64,000 nucleotides of DNA from Microbacterium testaceum StLB037 (GCF_900104345.1 NZ_FNJN01000003.1:124001-188000); one strand, 5' to 3'; counted from the first letter of the stretch, positions 1 through 8,957 are shown. Numbers and translations are program-made. Notes: generated from the letters alone by a model not told the origin.

Positions 1-143
1 TCCGGCTCGCCGACGAGCAGAGTCTCAAGCGCCTGGCGGCGCGCCGCGGGGGAGAGGTCGAGCTCGTGGAACCCGCGGGAGCCCGCCGGGCCGCCGCCGC
101 GTGGGCGGCCGCGGGTCTCGCGCAGTACGCGCACGAATCCTGA
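1..143 (+). CDS. WYL-domain transcriptional regulator, C-terminal end (PafC-like), partial
   Basis: Only the last 46 codons lie in the window, read in frame 3 and ending at TGA 141-143. The tail (..GGEVELVEPAG.. followed by an Ala-rich helix) looks like the end of WYL regulators of the PafB/PafC family, which control DNA-damage genes in actinobacteria. The position directly upstream of tatA-tatC-helY matches the pafC-tatA-tatC-helY order known from Mycobacterium. The identification rests mostly on this gene order, because the helix-turn-helix and the core of the WYL domain are outside the window. Confidence 0.6.
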   Translation, partial: RLADEQSLKRLAARRGGEVELVEPAGARRAAAAWAAAGLAQYAHES

Positions 144-231
144 CCGTTCCCGCCGGGTTCCCGCGCGTCGGAGCGCACGACGAGCGCCCGGGTTAGACTG
201 AGACACCGCACGAACGAGACGAGGAGTCCTC

Positions 232-483
232 ATGTTCCAGGGTTTGACCGGATGGCACCTGCTCATCGTTCTGGCTGTCATCCTTCTTCTTTTCGGTGCC
301 GCCAAGCTCCCCGCGCTCGCCAAGAGCATGGGACAGTCGGCACGAGTCTTCAAGAGTGAGATGAAGGAGATGAAGCGCGACGACGAGGTCGCTGCCGCAT
401 CCGAAGCCCCGCGCGCCACCGACATCGGCACCACGCCGACCGTCGCTCCCGAGCCGCGCAGGTCGACCGACCCCACCGTCTAA
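232..483 (+). CDS. tatA: Sec-independent (Tat) translocase subunit TatA
   Basis: Small 83-residue Tat pore-forming subunit, which multimerises at the membrane to pass folded twin-arginine substrates. One N-terminal membrane helix (about residues 6-22) is followed by the family hinge FGAAKLP, an amphipathic helix and a polar, Pro/Thr-rich cytoplasmic tail, the normal TatA/E layout and length. The start is set by a GAGGAG ribosome site 221-226 just before ATG 232. The tatC start follows three bases after the stop, so the two are co-translated. Confidence 0.95.
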   Translation: MFQGLTGWHLLIVLAVILLLFGAAKLPALAKSMGQSARVFKSEMKEMKRDDEVAAASEAPRATDIGTTPTVAPEPRRSTDPTV

Positions 484-486
484 CCC

Positions 487-1308
487 GTGGCGACGGCAGG
501 ACCGCCGCGTATCGACGTGCCCGAGGGGCCGCGGCGCGACAAGCGCATGTCGATCGGGGCGCACCTGGTCGAGCTGCGCAAGCGGCTCATGATCGCGGCG
601 CTCGCCCTCGTGGTGGGCATGGTGATCGCGTTCATCATCACCGACCCGATCATCCACCTCATCACCGAGCCCATCCGCGTCATCGCGGAGCGGCGCGGAG
701 ACGACTTCTCGGCGCTGAACTTCACCTCGGTGACCTCGGCGTTCGACCTGCGCATGCGCATCGCGTTCTCGATCGGCATCTTCCTCTCGGCACCGGTGTG
801 GCTGTGGCAAATCTGGGCGTTCATCATGCCCGGGCTCACGCGCAAAGAGATCCGTTACACGGTCGGGTTCGTGGCATCCGCCGTCCCGCTCTTCTTCGTG
901 GGCTGCTGGGTGGGCCTGCTGATCGTCCCGCACGTGATCGAGCTGATGTGGGGCTTCACGCCCGAGGGTGGCGTCAACTTCTACAACGCGGTCGACTACT
1001 ACGACTTCGTCTTCAAGCTGATGATCGTGGTCGGCGTCGCGTTCGTGCTGCCGGTGTTCCTCGTCGCGCTCAACGTGGCCGGCATCATGAGCGGCAAGGC
1101 GATCCTCAAGGGCTGGCGCGTGGCGATCCTCATCGCCACCCTGTTCTCGGCCCTGGCCACCCCCGCGGCCGACATCATCAGCATGCTGATGCTCGCCGGC
1201 ATCCTCACCGTGCTGTTCTTCGCGGCGGCCGGGGTCTCGATGCTGTTCGACCGGCGAAAGGCCCGTCGCCTCGCCGCGGCCGAGATGCCGTCGGGGCCCA
1301 CCGCGTGA
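487..1308 (+). CDS. tatC: Sec-independent protein translocase subunit TatC
   Basis: Multi-spanning receptor of the Tat system that recognises twin-arginine signal peptides. The 273-residue protein has the cytoplasmic N-terminal signature HLVELRKRL, six predicted membrane helices and the conserved TPAAD segment before the last helices. It uses a GTG start three bases after tatA. Its TGA overlaps the GTG of the following helicase gene (GTGA), giving a tightly packed tatA-tatC-helY-lnt unit. Confidence 0.95.
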   Translation: MATAGPPRIDVPEGPRRDKRMSIGAHLVELRKRLMIAALALVVGMVIAFIITDPIIHLITEPIRVIAERRGDDFSALNFTSVTSAFDLRMRIAFSIGIFLSAPVWLWQIWAFIMPGLTRKEIRYTVGFVASAVPLFFVGCWVGLLIVPHVIELMWGFTPEGGVNFYNAVDYYDFVFKLMIVVGVAFVLPVFLVALNVAGIMSGKAILKGWRVAILIATLFSALATPAADIISMLMLAGILTVLFFAAAGVSMLFDRRKARRLAAAEMPSGPTA

Positions 1309-3788
1309 GTTCACCGAGTCCGGCCGAGCGCTTCGCTCGCGCCGCCGCCCGCTCCACGCACCCGCACACGGCGGACTTCGCCGAGATGCAGCGTTTCGAG
1401 CTCGACGACTTTCAGATCGCGGGATGCCACGCCCTCGAGGACGGCCGCAGCGTGCTGGTGGCCGCGCCCACCGGTGCCGGAAAGACGATCGTCGGCGAGT
1501 TCGCGATCCACCTCGCCATGCTCGAGCCCGGCGACAAGGCGTTCTACACCACGCCCATCAAGGCGCTGTCGAATCAGAAGTTCCACGAGCTGCAAGAGGT
1601 GTACGGCGACGACGAGGTCGGCCTGCTGACGGGCGACACGAACATCAACGCCTCGGCGCGCATCGTCGTGATGACCACCGAGGTGCTGCGCAACATGCTG
1701 TACGCCGACTCGCCGGCCCTGCGCGGTCTGCGATTCGTCGTGATGGACGAGGTGCATTACCTCGCCGACCGCTTCCGCGGCGCGGTGTGGGAAGAAGTGA
1801 TCATCCACCTTCCGCCGTCGGTGAAGCTCGTCTCGCTGTCGGCGACCGTGTCGAACGCCGAGGAGTTCGGCGACTGGCTCGACACCGTGCGCGGCGACAC
1901 CGAGGTGATCGTGTCGGAGACCCGCCCGGTTCCCCTCGAGCAGCACGTGCTCGTGCGCGGGGACCTGTTGCCGTTGTTCGACGACCGGGCCGGAGTTGCC
2001 ACCGCGCAGGTCAATCAGGAGCTGCTGCGCATCCGCGGCGGCAACGCCGGGGGATACGAGAACAACCGGCGCGCGCAGGAGTACCGCTCCCAGCGTCACG
2101 CGGGCGGCCCCCGCCACGCCCACCAGCGACGCGGCGGTCACAAGCCGTTGCGCGCCCAGCAGGGCCCGCGCATCGAGCGCATCGACCGGCCCGAGGTCGT
2201 CGAGCTGCTGCAGCGCAACCACCTGCTGCCCGCGATCTTCTTCATCTTCAGCCGGGCCGGGTGCGATGCCGCGGTGCAGCAGCTGCGCCGCGCGAACGTG
2301 CGGCTGACCTCCGCCGAGGAGCGCGTCGAGATCCGTCAGATCGTTGACGAGCTGACCTTCACCCTCAAGGACGAAGACCTCGCCGTCCTCCACTTCTGGG
2401 AGTGGCGCGACAACCTCGAACGCGGAATGGCTTCGCACCACGCGGGTCTCCTCCCGGCGTTCAAAGAGGTCGTCGAAGAGCTGTTCCGCCGCAAGCTCGT
2501 CAAGGTCGTCTTCGCGACCGAGACGCTCGCCCTCGGCATCAACATGCCGGCGCGCACCGTCGTGCTCGAAAAGCTCGAGAAGTTCAACGGCGAGGCCCGC
2601 GTCGCGATCACGTCGGGGGAGTACACGCAGCTGACCGGTCGCGCCGGCCGTCGCGGCATCGACGTCGAAGGCCACGCGGTCGTACAGTTCACCGAGGGCC
2701 TCGACCCGCAGTCGGTCGCAGCCCTCGCCTCGCGCCGCACCTATCCGCTGAACTCGAGCTTCCGGCCCACGTACAACATGGCCGTGAACCTCATCGACCA
2801 GTTCGGTCGGGCACGCGCCCGCGAGATCCTCGAGTCGTCGTTCGCGCAGTTCCAGGCCGACCGCTCCGTCGTCGGACTCGCGCGGCAGGTGAAAGAGGCC
2901 GAGGAGTCGCTCGCCGGCTACGAGAAGGCGATGACGTGCGACCGCGGCGACTTCCGCGAGTACTCCACGATCCGCCGCGAGCTGAGCGATCTCGAGAAGA
3001 TCAATCGACGGGATGCCACGGCCCCCCGCCGTCTGCGCGATGAGCGGCAGCAGCAGATCCAGTCGTTGCGCAAGCGCATGCAGCGGCACCCGTGCCAGTC
3101 GTGCCCCGATCGCGAGGCCCACGCCCGCTGGGCGGAGCGCTACTGGAAGCTCAAGCGCAGCACCGACAAGACCCGCCACCAGATCGACCAGCGCACCGGC
3201 ACCGTCGCGCGCGTGTTCGACCGCGTGGTCGAGGTGCTCGCCGCGCTGGAGTACGTCGCCATCGAAGACGACGGTGCGACGGTGCTGACGCGTGCCGGGC
3301 GCACGATGCGCCGCATCTACGGCGAACGCGACCTGCTCGTGGCCGAGTCGCTGCGGCAGGGTCTGTGGGAGGGGCTGGACGCCCCCTCGCTCGCGGCCCT
3401 CGCCTGCTGCCTCGTGTACGAACCGCGTCGCGACGAAGCGGGCCCGGGGGAGCGCGGTCTGCCCCGCGGTGCCTTCCGCGGGGCCCTCGACGCCACGCAG
3501 ACTCTGTGGCAGGAGCTCGACGACCTCGAACGCGACCACCGGCTGCCGGGCTCGGAGTCGCCCGCCTCGGGCCTCGCGCCGGCGATGCACGCGTGGGCGA
3601 AGGGCCTGCCGCTCGACAGCGTGCTGACCCTCGCCGACATGGCCGCGGGTGACTTTGTGCGCTGGGCGAAGCAGACGATCGACCTGCTCGATCAGATCTC
3701 GCTGGTCGCCGAACCGCCGCTCGCCAAGACCGCGCGGACGGCGCTCGACTCGGTGCGCCGCGGCATCGTGGCCTACACGTCGGCATGA
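1305..3788 (+). CDS. helY: Ski2-like DEVH-box RNA helicase HelY
   Basis: Superfamily 2 helicase of 827 residues from the GTG at 1305, which overlaps the tatC stop; the open frame extends further upstream but only as a shadow inside tatC. Motifs seen in order are Walker A PTGAGKT (about residues 55-61), the DEVH box (about 148), SLSAT (motif III), and QLTGRAGRRGID (motif VI), followed by the long arch-like and C-terminal helical region of Ski2/Mtr4 relatives, including a CxSCPD cysteine pair. Mycobacterial HelY is slightly longer. A role in RNA processing or turnover is a family inference. The stop overlaps the lnt start (ATGA). Confidence 0.92.
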   Translation: MSSPSPAERFARAAARSTHPHTADFAEMQRFELDDFQIAGCHALEDGRSVLVAAPTGAGKTIVGEFAIHLAMLEPGDKAFYTTPIKALSNQKFHELQEVYGDDEVGLLTGDTNINASARIVVMTTEVLRNMLYADSPALRGLRFVVMDEVHYLADRFRGAVWEEVIIHLPPSVKLVSLSATVSNAEEFGDWLDTVRGDTEVIVSETRPVPLEQHVLVRGDLLPLFDDRAGVATAQVNQELLRIRGGNAGGYENNRRAQEYRSQRHAGGPRHAHQRRGGHKPLRAQQGPRIERIDRPEVVELLQRNHLLPAIFFIFSRAGCDAAVQQLRRANVRLTSAEERVEIRQIVDELTFTLKDEDLAVLHFWEWRDNLERGMASHHAGLLPAFKEVVEELFRRKLVKVVFATETLALGINMPARTVVLEKLEKFNGEARVAITSGEYTQLTGRAGRRGIDVEGHAVVQFTEGLDPQSVAALASRRTYPLNSSFRPTYNMAVNLIDQFGRARAREILESSFAQFQADRSVVGLARQVKEAEESLAGYEKAMTCDRGDFREYSTIRRELSDLEKINRRDATAPRRLRDERQQQIQSLRKRMQRHPCQSCPDREAHARWAERYWKLKRSTDKTRHQIDQRTGTVARVFDRVVEVLAALEYVAIEDDGATVLTRAGRTMRRIYGERDLLVAESLRQGLWEGLDAPSLAALACCLVYEPRRDEAGPGERGLPRGAFRGALDATQTLWQELDDLERDHRLPGSESPASGLAPAMHAWAKGLPLDSVLTLADMAAGDFVRWAKQTIDLLDQISLVAEPPLAKTARTALDSVRRGIVAYTSA

Positions 3789-5362
3789 GCGCGATGACGA
3801 CGCCCCGGGGGTCGGTGACTCCTCCGTTGCGCCTCGCTTTCGCGGCGCCCCTCGCCGTAGTGGCGGGGCTGCTGCTCGTCACCGCGTTCCCCGCGTTCGC
3901 CTGGTGGCCGATGGCGTTCCCCGCCGTCGCCCTGGCCCTGGTGACCCTCATCGGCCGCCGGTTCTGGTCGGCCGTGCTGATCGGGTTCCTCTTCGGGGTG
4001 GCGTTCTTCTCGGTCAATCTGCTCTTCACCGCTCGCTACCTTGGACCCATCCCGTGGGCGGCCCTGTTCGTCCTCGAGGCGTTGCTGACAGCCGTTCTGG
4101 CGGCACCGATCGCCCTGGCCTATCGATGGATGCCACGCGTCGCGCCGAGGCACGTGGGACGGCTCCTGCTGCTCCCCGCCCTCGTCGCGGCGCTGTGGAC
4201 CCTGCGCGAGCAGATCGTCGGCTCGTGGCCCTACGGCGGCTTCCCGTGGGGGCGCATCGGCGTCTCGCAGGTGAACGGCCCCTTCGCCGAGGTGGCGTCG
4301 TGGGTGGGCATGTCGGGGCTGTCGTTCCTCGTCGTGCTGTTCTGCGCGATGGCCGTCGAGTTCGTGCGCGGTGGCAGCCTTCGTCGTGTGACCGGCGCGG
4401 TCCCCGCGGCGGCGGTGCTCGTCGTGCTGGTGGCGTTGCCCGCGTTCCCCACCACCGACGCGGGTTCGATCCGCGTGGGCGCGGTGCAGGGCAACGGTCC
4501 GGCGGGGTACTTCGACCAGCGCACGCGCAACGCGGTGTTGAACGCGCAGCTCACGGCATCCGCCCCGCTGTTCGGCCAGAAGATGGACGTGCTGCTCTGG
4601 CCCGAGGGCGGCGTCGACTCCGACCCCACCTCGAACCCCGCGACAGCGGCGGCGCTCGGCGAACTCTCCCGGCGGATGGACGCCCCGCTGCTGATCTCGG
4701 CCGTCACCGAGCGCGGCTCCGAGCTGTTCAACTCGTCGCTGCTGTGGACGGCGGCCGGGCAAGAGGGGACGACGTACGACAAGCGGCATCCCGTGCCCTT
4801 CGGCGAGTACGTTCCCGACCGGTCCTTCTGGGAGCCGTTCGCCCCCGACCTCATCGGTCTCATCGGCCGCGAGTACACCCCCGGAACCGCCCCTCCGCTG
4901 ATCGACCTCAACGGGATCGGCGTGGGCCTGGCGATCTGCTTCGACGTCATCTACGACGACGTCGTATGGGACGGCGCCGACGAAGGCGCCGAGGTTTACA
5001 TGTTCCAGACGAACAACGCGGACTTCCGGGGCACCGACGAGAACCTTCAGCAGCTCGCGTTCGCGCAGATGCGCGCGATCGAGACGGGCCGCGCGGTGGT
5101 CAACCTGTCGACCGTCGGCACGAGTCAGGTGATCGCTCCGGACGGGTCGACGCTCGACTCCCTGCCGCCCGACACCGCCGGGCACATGCTCACCGACGTG
5201 CCGCTGCGCACCGGGCTCACCCCCGCGGTCGTGATCGGGCCGGCCGTGAAGATCGTGCTCGGGTGGGGCGGCATCGCCGCTCTCCTCGCCGCCGGCCTGA
5301 TCGCCGGGATCCGGGTGCGACGCACGAAGAAGACGCCGACCCCCGAAGGGGCCGGCGTCTGA
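3785..5362 (+). CDS. lnt: Apolipoprotein N-acyltransferase
   Basis: Adds the third acyl chain to the N-terminal cysteine of lipoproteins. Several N-terminal membrane helices precede a nitrilase-fold domain in which the catalytic Glu-Lys-Cys triad is visible as E274 (WPEGG), K333 (YDKRHP) and C385 (AICFD), with one membrane helix near the C-terminus (about 480-510). The 525-residue length is normal. ATG 3785 overlaps the helY stop; a second ATG three codons later is possible. With lgt near 42 kb, both ends of the lipoprotein modification pathway are encoded here. A hairpin formed by the last codons probably terminates the operon. Confidence 0.93.
   Translation: MSAMTTPRGSVTPPLRLAFAAPLAVVAGLLLVTAFPAFAWWPMAFPAVALALVTLIGRRFWSAVLIGFLFGVAFFSVNLLFTARYLGPIPWAALFVLEALLTAVLAAPIALAYRWMPRVAPRHVGRLLLLPALVAALWTLREQIVGSWPYGGFPWGRIGVSQVNGPFAEVASWVGMSGLSFLVVLFCAMAVEFVRGGSLRRVTGAVPAAAVLVVLVALPAFPTTDAGSIRVGAVQGNGPAGYFDQRTRNAVLNAQLTASAPLFGQKMDVLLWPEGGVDSDPTSNPATAAALGELSRRMDAPLLISAVTERGSELFNSSLLWTAAGQEGTTYDKRHPVPFGEYVPDRSFWEPFAPDLIGLIGREYTPGTAPPLIDLNGIGVGLAICFDVIYDDVVWDGADEGAEVYMFQTNNADFRGTDENLQQLAFAQMRAIETGRAVVNLSTVGTSQVIAPDGSTLDSLPPDTAGHMLTDVPLRTGLTPAVVIGPAVKIVLGWGGIAALLAAGLIAGIRVRRTKKTPTPEGAGV
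5332..5359 (+). terminator. Hairpin in the 3' end of lnt
   Basis: Arms GACGCCG plus CCCC pair with GGGG plus CGGCGTC around a four-base CGAA loop, with one A/C mismatch. It lies in the last codons of lnt and faces the convergent rbpA gene. No T tract follows, so factor-independent termination is inferred only from the stem and its position. Confidence 0.5.
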
Positions 5363-5377
5363 ATCAGCGGGTCAGCG

Positions 5378-5749
5378 TCAGGCGCTGAGCTTCTCGTTCC
5401 CCGCGCCGCGACGAGCGCGGACGAACGCGAGGCGCTCCTCGAGGAGTTCCTCGAGCTCGGGGATGGTGCGACGCTCCAGGAGCATGTCCCAGTGCGTACG
5501 GGCGGCCTTGTCGGCGCTGTGGTCGACCGTCGCCGTGCCGTCGCCGATGCGAAGAAGCGCCTCGGCACCGCAGGTGCGGCACTCCCACGCGTCGGGAACC
5601 TCGGCGTCGGCAGCGAAGGTCAGGACGGTGTCGCGTCCGCAGGTGCTGCAGGAGTAGGTGTGTTGTGCACGGTCGTGGAACACGACGCCGTCTTCGCTCT
5701 GGAGGCTTTGGGCGCCGAGTCGGATGCCGCGGAGACTGCGGTCTGCCAT
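5378..5749 (-). CDS. rbpA: RNA polymerase-binding protein RbpA
   Basis: Actinobacteria-specific factor that binds RNA polymerase and the principal sigma factor and stabilises the open complex. The 123-residue product starts MADRSLRG.., the conserved N-terminal tail, followed by a small beta domain with two CxxC pairs (CSTC, CRTC) that could hold zinc, and a C-terminal helical sigma-interaction region ending in the basic RARRG segment. The start is ATG 5749 with a GAGGACC ribosome site; in-frame codons further upstream are poor. It is monocistronic and convergent with lnt. Confidence 0.93.
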   Translation of the reverse strand: MADRSLRGIRLGAQSLQSEDGVVFHDRAQHTYSCSTCGRDTVLTFAADAEVPDAWECRTCGAEALLRIGDGTATVDHSADKAARTHWDMLLERRTIPELEELLEERLAFVRARRGAGNEKLSA

Positions 5750-5774
5750 TTTGTGGTCCTCTCGTCGGTCCCCA

Positions 5775-5806
5775 TGTATAACGTTCGCACCTGTGCGCTT
5801 TATTCG
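5775..5806 (-). promoter_or_regulatory. Candidate SigR/SigH-type promoter of rbpA
   Basis: On the - strand a GAAT element (complement of 5802-5805) is followed after 19 bases by GTTAT (GTT is the complement of 5780-5782). This approximates the GGAAT-N18/19-GTT consensus of thiol-stress ECF sigma factors of the SigR/SigH group. Streptomyces rbpA is known to be SigR-dependent, which makes the match meaningful. The first G of the -35 box is not conserved. TATACA just downstream could instead serve as a housekeeping -10. Confidence 0.4.
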
Positions 5807-5842
5807 AACTCCGCGCGTCCTGACGAGTTTCACAGTGGATGC

Positions 5843-6640
5843 TCAGACAGCCGCTGTTCCCCGTGTGTTCACCAGCGCGATGGCCGCGTCGGCGCGGTCG
5901 GTGACGAGGCCGTCCACGCCGAGGTCGAGCAGCCGGGACATGTCGTCTTCGTCGTTCACGGTCCACACGTGCACCTCGACACCGGCGGCGTGCGCGTCTC
6001 GCAGCAACCCGCGCGTGACCACGGGGATCGGCCCCTGACGCTCGGGGATCTGCAGGGCGTCGACCTCGCTCAGGAGAGAACGGACCAGGCGGGTCCGGTG
6101 CAGCGCGCGAGCGGCGAGAAGGCGGGCGATCGTCGCCGACCCGGGCGAGGTGGCCGGACGCATCCGCGCCCCCGCGGCCCGCGCGGCGGCGAGGGCATCG
6201 CGTCGACGCTCGTCGGAGAAGCTCGTGACCAGGACGCGCTCGGCGTGCGGGGCGACGAGGCGGCCGACCTCGCCCGCTGCGGCCGCGGCCTTCACATCGA
6301 GGTTGAAGCGCACGTCGGGGAAGGACTCGAGGGCCTGGACCAGCGTGATGAGCCCCCCGCGCTCCGACATCAGCTCTTCGATCTCGTGCAGGCGGACGTC
6401 GGCGATGGCCCGCGGATCATCGGCGACCCGCCGCAGATCGTCGTCGTGGAACAGCACGACCTCGCCGTCGGCGGTGAGGTGGCAGTCCGACTCGACGTAG
6501 TCGGCTCCGGCGGCGTGCGCCTCGGCCACCGCGGCGAAGGAGTTCTCGGCCACCCCGTGCGCGGCGGCATCCGCCGTCACCAGACCGCGGTGGGCGAGCA
6601 CACGCGGGGCGTCCGGGGAGAGGTAGGGATGCCGCGTCAT
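5843..6640 (-). CDS. Glycerophosphodiester phosphodiesterase family protein
   Basis: Hydrolyses glycerophosphodiesters to glycerol-3-phosphate and an alcohol. The 265-residue TIM barrel shows the family motifs AHRG, AENS, VESDCHLTADG and LFHDDDL, which carry the catalytic histidines and the Glu/Asp metal ligands. No signal peptide is visible, so a cytosolic enzyme is likely. The start ATG 6640 shares one base with the stop of the SPFH gene (TGATG), making it the last gene of an NfeD-SPFH-GDPD operon. The longer in-frame extension is a shadow inside the SPFH gene. Confidence 0.88.
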   Translation of the reverse strand: MTRHPYLSPDAPRVLAHRGLVTADAAAHGVAENSFAAVAEAHAAGADYVESDCHLTADGEVVLFHDDDLRRVADDPRAIADVRLHEIEELMSERGGLITLVQALESFPDVRFNLDVKAAAAAGEVGRLVAPHAERVLVTSFSDERRRDALAAARAAGARMRPATSPGSATIARLLAARALHRTRLVRSLLSEVDALQIPERQGPIPVVTRGLLRDAHAAGVEVHVWTVNDEDDMSRLLDLGVDGLVTDRADAAIALVNTRGTAAV

Positions 6641-7575
6641 CACGGAGCCGAGCTCGGCGGGGACGCCGCGGCGGGGGAGTCGTCGCCCGAGCGCGAGACG
6701 AACGCGCCGGAGATGCCCTTCAGCGCCTCGGTGAACTCGCTCGGGATGATCCACAGCTTGCTCGACGAGCTGTCGCTGATCTTCGGCAGCGTCTGAAGAT
6801 ACTGGTACGCGAGGAGCTTGTCGTCGGGCCGGCCCTCGTGGATCGCCGTGAACACCGAGTGGATCGCCTCGGCCTCACCCTGCGCGCGCAGGACTGCCGC
6901 CTGCTTGTCGCCCTCGGCCTCGAGGATCGCCGCCTGACGGCGCCCCTCGGCCTCGAGGATCTGCGACTGCTTGGACCCCTCGGCGGTCAGGATCGCGGCG
7001 CGGCGATCGCGTTCGGCTCTCATCTGCTTCTCCATCGAGTCCTGGATCGAGAGGGGCGGATCGATCGCCTTGAGCTCGACGCGTCCCACCCGAATGCCCC
7101 ATTTTCCCGTGGCCTCGTCGAGGACGACGCGCAACTGACCGTTGATGTTGTCGCGGCTGGTGAGCGCCTGCTCGAGGTTGAGGCCGCCCACGACGTTGCG
7201 CAGGGTCGTGGTCGTCAGTTGCTCGACGGCGCCGAGGTAGTTGGCGATCTCGTAGGTCGCGGCCCGGGCGTCGGTGACCTGAAAGTACACGACCGTGTCG
7301 ATCGAGACGACCAGGTTGTCCTCGGTGATGACCGGCTGCGGGGGGAACGAGACGACCTGCTCGCGCATGTCGATCAGGGGCCGCACGCGGTCGACGAGGG
7401 GGACGACGAGGTTCAGGCCCGGGCTGAGCGTCTTGTGGTAACGGCCGAGTCGCTCGACCACTCCGGCGCGGGCCTGCGGGATGATCCGGATCGCGCGGAA
7501 CAGTACCACGACGACGAAGATCACCACCACGGCCGCGAGGACCCACCCGATCGTGACGGGGATCAGATCGTTCAT
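6640..7575 (-). CDS. SPFH/Band 7 (stomatin/paraslipin-like) membrane protein
   Basis: Membrane-scaffold protein of 311 residues with one N-terminal membrane helix (about 7-28), a Band 7 domain (ARAGVVERLGRYH onward) and a C-terminal coiled coil built on repeats of AxILxAEG (about residues 195-245). These proteins oligomerise into membrane microdomain scaffolds. ATG 7575 has a strong AGGAGG site and overlaps the NfeD stop (ATGA), so the SPFH/NfeD partner pair is translationally coupled. The tail is Ser/Pro/Ala-rich and probably disordered. Confidence 0.9.
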   Translation of the reverse strand: MNDLIPVTIGWVLAAVVVIFVVVVLFRAIRIIPQARAGVVERLGRYHKTLSPGLNLVVPLVDRVRPLIDMREQVVSFPPQPVITEDNLVVSIDTVVYFQVTDARAATYEIANYLGAVEQLTTTTLRNVVGGLNLEQALTSRDNINGQLRVVLDEATGKWGIRVGRVELKAIDPPLSIQDSMEKQMRAERDRRAAILTAEGSKQSQILEAEGRRQAAILEAEGDKQAAVLRAQGEAEAIHSVFTAIHEGRPDDKLLAYQYLQTLPKISDSSSSKLWIIPSEFTEALKGISGAFVSRSGDDSPAAASPPSSAP

Positions 7576-8048
7576 GATGTCGCCTCCTGGCTTCGCGCGC
7601 GGACGACGGCGGTGGCGCCGTCGATACGGACGACCTCGATGCGCGTGGCGGGGTCGATCCGGGTGTCGGTCTCGGCGCGCGCGGTCCACACGTCACCGTT
7701 CGAGAGCTTGACCTGCCCGGGGACCGACGCCGACATCCGCGACAGGACGAGGCCCTCGAGACCCAGCAGCGCCTCGACGTTGGAGGGCCGCGGATCGGCG
7801 TCGCGGTGCAGTCGTTGCAGCAGGGGCGGACGCACGAACAGCAGGAGCGCGACCGAAGCGACGGCCGCGACGATGATTTGCAGCCAGAGGGGTGCGCCCA
7901 CCAGGTCGGAGACGAGGCCGACGAGGCTCCCCACCGCGACCATCAGGAACGTCAACTCGCCGGTGAGCATCTCGCACACGAGGAAGACGAGGATGAGCAG
8001 GATCCAGCCGATCCAGGCCCACATCTCGACGATGGAGAGAACGTCCAT
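7572..8048 (-). CDS. NfeD-like membrane protein with OB-fold
   Basis: Partner of the SPFH protein: 158 residues with an N-terminal block of membrane helices (about 1-75, WIGWILLILVFLVCEMLTGE..) and a C-terminal soluble beta domain (LLGLEGLVLSRM.. to the end) typical of the NfeD C-terminal OB-fold. The start ATG 8048 is preceded by AGGAGG. Longer in-frame starts would extend into the divergent promoter region and are rejected. It is first in the operon with the SPFH and GDPD genes, suggesting a role in membrane quality or lipid organisation. Confidence 0.85.
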   Translation of the reverse strand: MDVLSIVEMWAWIGWILLILVFLVCEMLTGELTFLMVAVGSLVGLVSDLVGAPLWLQIIVAAVASVALLLFVRPPLLQRLHRDADPRPSNVEALLGLEGLVLSRMSASVPGQVKLSNGDVWTARAETDTRIDPATRIEVVRIDGATAVVRARSQEATS

Positions 8049-8190
8049 TTCGTGCCTCCTGGCCCGAACGTAGCACTGGGCACCGACACCGGGGCCGGTT
8101 CTCATCCTCCGCACAGGCGCCGTCGCCCCGGGGCGTCGGCATCCCGCTCGATAGGCTGGGGGCTGATTCCGAATCGTCAGGAGAACTCCC

Positions 8191-8955
8191 GTGTCCCAGA
8201 CCCTCCCGTCCGGCTCGCTGAGCGGCAAGACCGCCCTCGTCACCGGCTCGTCGCGCGGCATCGGCGCCGACACCGTCCGCTACTTCGCCGAGGCCGGCGC
8301 GAACGTCGTCATCAACTTCCGCAACAAGGCGCCCCGCGCCGAGAAGCTCGCCACGCAGCTGCGCGAGCTCGGCGTCGAGGCCCTCGTCGTCGGCGCCGAC
8401 CTCACCGACCCCGAATCGGTCAAGGCGATGTTCGACGAGGTCGAGCGCACCTTCGGCGGTCTGGACATCCTCGTGCTCAACGCCTCGGGCGGCATGGAGT
8501 CGGGCATGGCCGAGGACTACGCGCTGCTGCTCAACCGCGACGCGCAGGTCAACGTGCTCGAGACGGCTCTGCCGCTGCTCACGGACGACGCGCGCGTCGT
8601 CTTCGTGACCAGCCACCAGGCGCACTTCATCCGCACTACCCCGACCATGCCCGAGTACGAGCCGGTCGCCCTGTCGAAGCGCGCCGGCGAAGACGCCCTG
8701 CGCGAGAAGATCCCGGCTCTCGAAGAGCGCGGCATCGGCTTCACCGTCATCTCGGGCGACATGATCGAGGGCACCATCACGGCGACCCTGCTCGAGCGCG
8801 CGAACCCCGGCGCCATCTCGGCGCGCCGCGAAGACGCCGGCAAGCTCTACAACGTCTCGGAGTTCGCCGCCGAGGTGGCCCGCGCCGCGGTCGACCCGGT
8901 GCCCGCCGACAACACCCGCCTCGTCGGAGACACGGGTTCGTTCGGAGGCGAGTGA
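8191..8955 (+). CDS. SDR-family oxidoreductase with atypical active site
   Basis: Rossmann-fold protein of 254 residues with the cofactor motif TGSSRGIG (about 18-25) and the central LVLNASGG in place of NNAG. The catalytic region reads VTSHQAH then EYEPVALSK: the serine and the lysine are present but valine stands four residues before the lysine, where the YxxxK tyrosine should be, and the nearest tyrosine is three residues early. The fold is certain; classical dehydrogenase activity is doubtful. It has a GTG start with an AGGAG site and lies two bases upstream of the peptidase gene, with which it probably forms an operon. Confidence 0.85.
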   Translation: MSQTLPSGSLSGKTALVTGSSRGIGADTVRYFAEAGANVVINFRNKAPRAEKLATQLRELGVEALVVGADLTDPESVKAMFDEVERTFGGLDILVLNASGGMESGMAEDYALLLNRDAQVNVLETALPLLTDDARVVFVTSHQAHFIRTTPTMPEYEPVALSKRAGEDALREKIPALEERGIGFTVISGDMIEGTITATLLERANPGAISARREDAGKLYNVSEFAAEVARAAVDPVPADNTRLVGDTGSFGGE

Positions 8956-8957
8956 GC

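Noticed and set aside
193..1314. 373-codon - strand frame across tatA-tatC
   Set aside because: Shadow of the Tat genes on the opposite strand; His/Asp/Arg-rich low-complexity product.
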